DNA of 16,873 bases, taken from contig CAZDIA010000052.1 in NCBI GenBank assembly GCA_964505385.1, positions 1-16,873 of the forward strand, written 5' to 3'. Below the pieces are notes generated by a model that was not told the DNA's origin, ran no database searches, and was given only the letters and a program-made list of their open reading frames with translations. Position numbers and translations under genes: made by a program. This document shows, piece after piece, positions 14,729 to 16,873 of this stretch (positions within the stretch are counted from its first letter, which is position 1; every line of letters starts with the position of its first letter). The stretch comes from SLJN01 sp964505385 (GTDB lineage Bacteria > Bacteroidota > Rhodothermia > Balneolales > Natronogracilivirgulaceae).

Positions 14729-15439
14729 ATGGCGGGCCTAAAGACATCATTAATCATGCCGGCTGCCGGCATGGGTACCCGGATGGGATATAATATCCCT
14801 AAACCGTTTATACCACTTTCGGGAAACCCTGCTATATTTCATGCTCTGAAGGCCTTTACCGGATTGTCCGGGATTGTACAGGTAATTATCCCTACGCGCC
14901 TGGACATGATTGGTGATGTACAGGAAGTGTGCAACGATATCGAATGGAAATCACAGGTAGATATAAAAGTGATTGAGGGTGGCTGCGAACGAGTGGAGTC
15001 AATAGCGATAGCCATGGAATACCTGCATAAAGATGTTGAAATTGTAGCGATACATGATGCGGTGCGCCCGTTGGTTCAACCTGACCATATCAGCCATTGT
15101 ATTAAAAAAGCTGGTGAGAAAGGAGCTGCTATTCTGGCGGTGCCCTGCAGGGACACACTGAAGAAGTCGAAAGATTCAGATTCAGACACTATAATCAACA
15201 ACACAGTGGATCGCAGCGGCGTCTGGCAGGCACAAACTCCGCAATGCTTTTTCACAGACTTGATCAAGCAGGCATATAATTCCCGGGTTGAAACCGGCGA
15301 AATTGCCACCGATGATGCCGCTCTTGTTGAACAAATACACAAAGTAAGTCTGGTTGAGGGGAGTAGTTTTAATATTAAACTGACATATCCGGAAGATGTG
15401 GCTGTGGCAGAGTTGATCCTGAAAAGCAGAGGTACATAG
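14729..15439 (+). CDS. ispD: 2-C-methyl-D-erythritol 4-phosphate cytidylyltransferase
   Basis: Third committed enzyme of the MEP isoprenoid pathway, joining CTP and MEP to give CDP-ME. The 236-aa protein begins with the nucleotide-binding loop PAAGMGTRMGYNIPKPF (11-27), including conserved R18 and K25. GGCERVESI (84-92) replaces the more common GG..RQ.SV pattern, so the usual glutamine is a valine. HDAVRPLV (109-116), QAQTPQCF and TDDAALVE follow as expected. The ATG at 14729 is chosen over an overlapping out-of-frame ATG at 14724. It is separated from ispF by one base, consistent with coupled translation and sequential pathway use. Confidence 0.95.
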   Translation: MAGLKTSLIMPAAGMGTRMGYNIPKPFIPLSGNPAIFHALKAFTGLSGIVQVIIPTRLDMIGDVQEVCNDIEWKSQVDIKVIEGGCERVESIAIAMEYLHKDVEIVAIHDAVRPLVQPDHISHCIKKAGEKGAAILAVPCRDTLKKSKDSDSDTIINNTVDRSGVWQAQTPQCFFTDLIKQAYNSRVETGEIATDDAALVEQIHKVSLVEGSSFNIKLTYPEDVAVAELILKSRGT

Positions 15440-15440
15440 T

Positions 15441-15923
15441 ATGCGTATTGGATTGGGTTATGACGTGCATCAGCTCAGGAAAGGAAATCCATTTATACTC
15501 GGGGGGATAAAAATTCCACATCATTCCGGCCCTGAAGGCCATTCTGATGCAGATGTTTTGACCCATGCCATAATTGATGCGCTGCTCGGAGCGATGGCCT
15601 GGGGAGATATCGGAAGCTGGTTCCCGGACACCGATCCACAGTATAAAAATGCCGATAGTATCAGATTATTGGAAGAGGTGCTGGAAAAACTCAAATCTGA
15701 AAAAGTGTCGATTAACAATATTGATGCGACAGTTATTGTGCAGAAGCCCAGATTAAGCAAACATTTTGATGAAATACGTGCTAATCTCTCTTCTGCAATG
15801 AATATCAAAAAAAATCAGATCTCAGTTAAAGCAACTACTTCTGAAAAAATTGGATTCATTGGAAGAGAGGAGGGCGTTGCTGTCCATTGTGTAGCCGCAC
15901 TTTCGGTCTCCGGTAATATATGA
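15441..15923 (+). CDS. ispF: 2-C-methyl-D-erythritol 2,4-cyclodiphosphate synthase
   Basis: Fifth enzyme of the MEP pathway, cyclising CDP-MEP with loss of CMP. The protein is 160 aa, normal size, and acts as a homotrimer. The metal ligands are visible as D8 and H10 in GYDVHQL and H42 in DVLTHAIIDALLGA. GDIGSWFPDTD follows, and the C-terminal signature is TTSEKIGFIGREEGVAVH. It is last in queA-ispD-ispF, starting one base after the ispD stop. The intermediate kinase IspE is not in the window. A strong terminator candidate lies 380-450 bp downstream, with another possible transcript between. Confidence 0.97.
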   Translation: MRIGLGYDVHQLRKGNPFILGGIKIPHHSGPEGHSDADVLTHAIIDALLGAMAWGDIGSWFPDTDPQYKNADSIRLLEEVLEKLKSEKVSINNIDATVIVQKPRLSKHFDEIRANLSSAMNIKKNQISVKATTSEKIGFIGREEGVAVHCVAALSVSGNI

Positions 15924-16232
15924 AGGTGAAGTTTATGTTGTCCGTCGGAAAACATTGGCTGTTTCTCGTTCAAAAACATCATTAATTGTTTAATTCATTT
16001 CCAATACCAAACTATTTTAGCATCATCATGAGGGGTTTGACTTTGTCGAATCTTAATATCAAAAAATCTGATTAACGACAAACGACTAATGAGAAACGAA
16101 AAACATGTTGTAACTACAAGCACTGAATGAGGGTTATGGAAGGTGGAGAGGGTTGCTACTCATAATAAAATCTTCCATTTTAGCAAGCGGAGCAATAAAA
16201 TGAATAAAAAGAGAAATTCCTAAAAATAAATA
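15924..16232. other. Intergenic region after ispF without a recognisable gene
   Basis: No credible coding sequence is seen on either strand. It contains GTTTCTCGTT (15961-15970), whose reverse complement AACGAGAAAC matches 9 of 10 bases of 16088-16097 in the heptamer array, so the region could form a distant stem. The rest is AT-rich and unremarkable. It is followed by the promoter/terminator unit at 16233-16376. Confidence 0.6.
16074..16104 (+). repeat. Degenerate AACGANA heptamer array
   Basis: Four tandem 7-nt units start at 16074, 16081, 16088 and 16095 (AACGACA, AACGACT, AATGAGA, AACGAAA), and a partial AAC follows. The consensus is AACGANA. The same unit occurs twice on the opposite strand at 394-407. 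This resembles short tandemly repeated heptanucleotides described in some cyanobacterial genomes, though that comparison is only by form. Confidence 0.6.
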
Positions 16233-16261
16233 TTGACATCAATCATCATGATCAGTAATTT
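16233..16261 (+). promoter_or_regulatory. Sigma-70-like promoter candidate in the ispF-tRNA gap
   Basis: A perfect TTGACA (16233-16238), a 17-nt spacer and TAATTT (16256-16261). The -10 box is weak (3/6). Start expected near 16268. Its transcript would meet the strong terminator at 16306-16376, so it either produces a short RNA or contributes readthrough into the tRNA operon. Confidence 0.4.
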
Positions 16262-16267
16262 TGGGTT

Positions 16268-16376
16268 CTTTAGCTTACAGCAAAATAAGCGAGTTGTGTC
16301 CACTGAGCAGAAACAGGCGAGGCATTATTAAATAAGCCGTATGGCTGATTAATTACGCTTGTTTCGCTTTTTTTTT
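16268..16376 (+). ncRNA. Candidate small RNA of about 110 nt
   Basis: Between the promoter at 16233-16261 and the terminator ending at 16376 there is no reading frame of note, but two structures. A first hairpin has the perfect stem GCTTA/TAAGC (16273-16277 and 16286-16290) with an 8-nt loop. A second long hairpin (16306-16368) ends in nine T. This is the classic layout of an independent bacterial sRNA. It could equally be just the ispF terminator. No known RNA family is recognised. Confidence 0.3.
16306..16376 (+). terminator. Long-stem intrinsic terminator
   Basis: GAAACAGGCG (16310-16319) pairs along its full length with CGCTTGTTTC (16356-16365), with one G-U pair. AGC (16306-16308) pairs with GCT (16366-16368), leaving one bulged A at 16309. 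An inner hairpin, ATTAA and AGCC against GGCT and TTAAT (16327-16353), caps the structure. Nine T follow (16368-16376). It ends transcripts from ispF or from the local promoter just before the tRNA cluster. Confidence 0.75.
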
Positions 16377-16409
16377 GAAATCACTGAATTTGGTTTGGAA
16401 GGTGAATAA

Positions 16410-16481
16410 GCCAGCGTAGCTCAGGGGCAGAGCAGCGGTTTTGTAAACCGCCGGTCATCGGTTCAAATCCGATCGCTGGCT
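16410..16481 (+). tRNA. tRNA-Thr(UGU)
   Basis: A 72-nt tRNA. Acceptor GCCAGCG/CGCTGGC pairs fully. Anticodon stem GCGGT/ACCGC encloses TTTGTAA, giving anticodon TGT (reads ACA). T arm GGTTCAAATCC; discriminator T. The CCA is not encoded. First of a four-tRNA cluster, at the place of E. coli thrU. A weak Bacteroidota-type word, TGAATTTG (16385-16392), lies just upstream. Confidence 0.97.
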
Positions 16482-16519
16482 CACTTTAAAAAGTGTTCTT
16501 ACATGTAATTGAATTGATT

Positions 16520-16602
16520 GGGGAGATACCGAAGCGGTCAAACGGGGCAGACTGTAAATCTGTTGGCGTAAGCCTTCGCAGGTTCGAATCCTGCTCTCCC
16601 CA
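16520..16602 (+). tRNA. tRNA-Tyr(GUA)
   Basis: An 83-nt class II tRNA. Acceptor GGGGAGA/TCTCCCC pairs fully. Anticodon stem GCAGA/TCTGT encloses CTGTAAA, giving GTA (reads UAU/UAC). The variable arm stem GGCGTAAGCC and T arm GGTTCGAATCC are clear; discriminator A. Its GUA anticodon makes it a target of the queuosine pathway, of which queA lies upstream. Position equals E. coli tyrU. Confidence 0.97.
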
Positions 16603-16607
16603 CTCCC

Positions 16608-16680
16608 GCGGGCGTAACTCAACTGGTAGAGTGTCAGCCTTCCAAGCTGAATGTTGCGGGTTCGAGCCCCGTCGCCCGCT
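16608..16680 (+). tRNA. tRNA-Gly(UCC)
   Basis: A 73-nt tRNA. Acceptor GCGGGCG/CGCCCGC pairs fully. Anticodon stem TCAGC/GCTGA encloses CTTCCAA, giving TCC (reads GGA). T arm GGTTCGAGCCC; discriminator T. It starts six bases after tRNA-Tyr, in the place of E. coli glyT. No CCA encoded. Confidence 0.97.
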
Positions 16681-16705
16681 CGACCCAATCAAAATTTAAC
16701 TGTCC

Positions 16706-16777
<72 letters not shown>

Positions 16778-16821
16778 CCATTAACAATAAAATAATTCTG
16801 AAATTCTAAATTAGTTCTACC

Positions 16822-16873
16822 ATGGCAAAAGAGCAATTTGATCGTAGTAAGCCACACGTAAATTTAGGTACGA
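16822..16873 (+). CDS. tuf: Elongation factor Tu, N-terminal fragment (runs off the window)
   Basis: Only the first 17 codons are inside the window. They read MAKEQFDRSKPHVNLGT, the standard EF-Tu N-terminus leading to the GTPase G1 loop. EF-Tu carries aminoacyl-tRNA to the ribosome. The ATG follows the encoded CCA of tRNA-Thr(GGU) by 41 nt and has no Shine-Dalgarno. The order tRNA-Thr, Tyr, Gly, Thr, tuf supports the call and suggests co-transcription with the tRNAs. Confidence 0.93.
   Translation, partial: MAKEQFDRSKPHVNLGT

Noticed and set aside
16455..16699. Open frames across the tRNA-Thr/Tyr/Gly cluster on both strands
   Set aside because: They read through folded tRNAs and produce the familiar spurious peptides; the tRNA structures fully explain the sequence.

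Overview
The window looks like chromosomal DNA from a member of the Bacteroidota/Balneolota/Rhodothermota assemblage. This placement is an inference. Its basis is that most start codons lack a Shine-Dalgarno sequence, that TTG/TAnnTTTG-type promoter words occur before some transcripts, and that the Rel protein carries an RFRD signature. The DNA is of moderate G+C and almost fully coding. I see no insertion sequence, integrase, phage gene or CRISPR array, so this is a core region with one specialised-metabolism operon.

Layout, left to right. (1) A tRNA-Leu(UAA) on the minus strand diverges from a rel/spoT-type (p)ppGpp synthetase/hydrolase on the plus strand. The 340-bp gap holds a good promoter for each, a run of nine G at the predicted rel start site, and several inverted repeats. 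(2) A tight plus-strand set follows: HU/IHF-like protein, ruvX, def and fmt. Def and Fmt are the pair that removes and adds the N-formyl group of translation initiation. A stand-alone ankyrin-repeat gene comes next. (3) Nine minus-strand genes run from about 13235 down to 5922: a secreted protein, a LytR_C-domain membrane protein, rsfS, a lipoprotein, a D-2-hydroxyacid dehydrogenase, a MATE transporter, and then a compact type III polyketide synthase / SAM methyltransferase / FAD monooxygenase operon. (4) A tRNA-Ser(CGA) on the minus strand diverges from the plus-strand group queA-ispD-ispF. (5) A 486-bp gap contains a heptamer repeat and a promoter-plus-terminator unit that could encode a small RNA. 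(6) The window ends with tRNA-Thr(UGU), tRNA-Tyr(GUA), tRNA-Gly(UCC), tRNA-Thr(GGU) and the start of tuf, the same order as the E. coli thrU-tyrU-glyT-thrT-tufB operon.

Most genes serve translation and growth control: Rel, Def/Fmt, RsfS, QueA, RuvX, tRNAs and EF-Tu. QueA has a substrate in the same window, since tRNA-Tyr(GUA) is a queuosine tRNA. IspD and IspF belong to the MEP isoprenoid pathway. The most distinctive content is the three-gene type III PKS operon. Its composition suggests a methylated, hydroxylated phenolic or quinone lipid by analogy with the Streptomyces griseus srsABC operon, but its methyltransferase appears soluble and class I. The second point of interest is the noncoding architecture: the rel leader, heptamer repeats at two distant loci, and two possible short transcripts.
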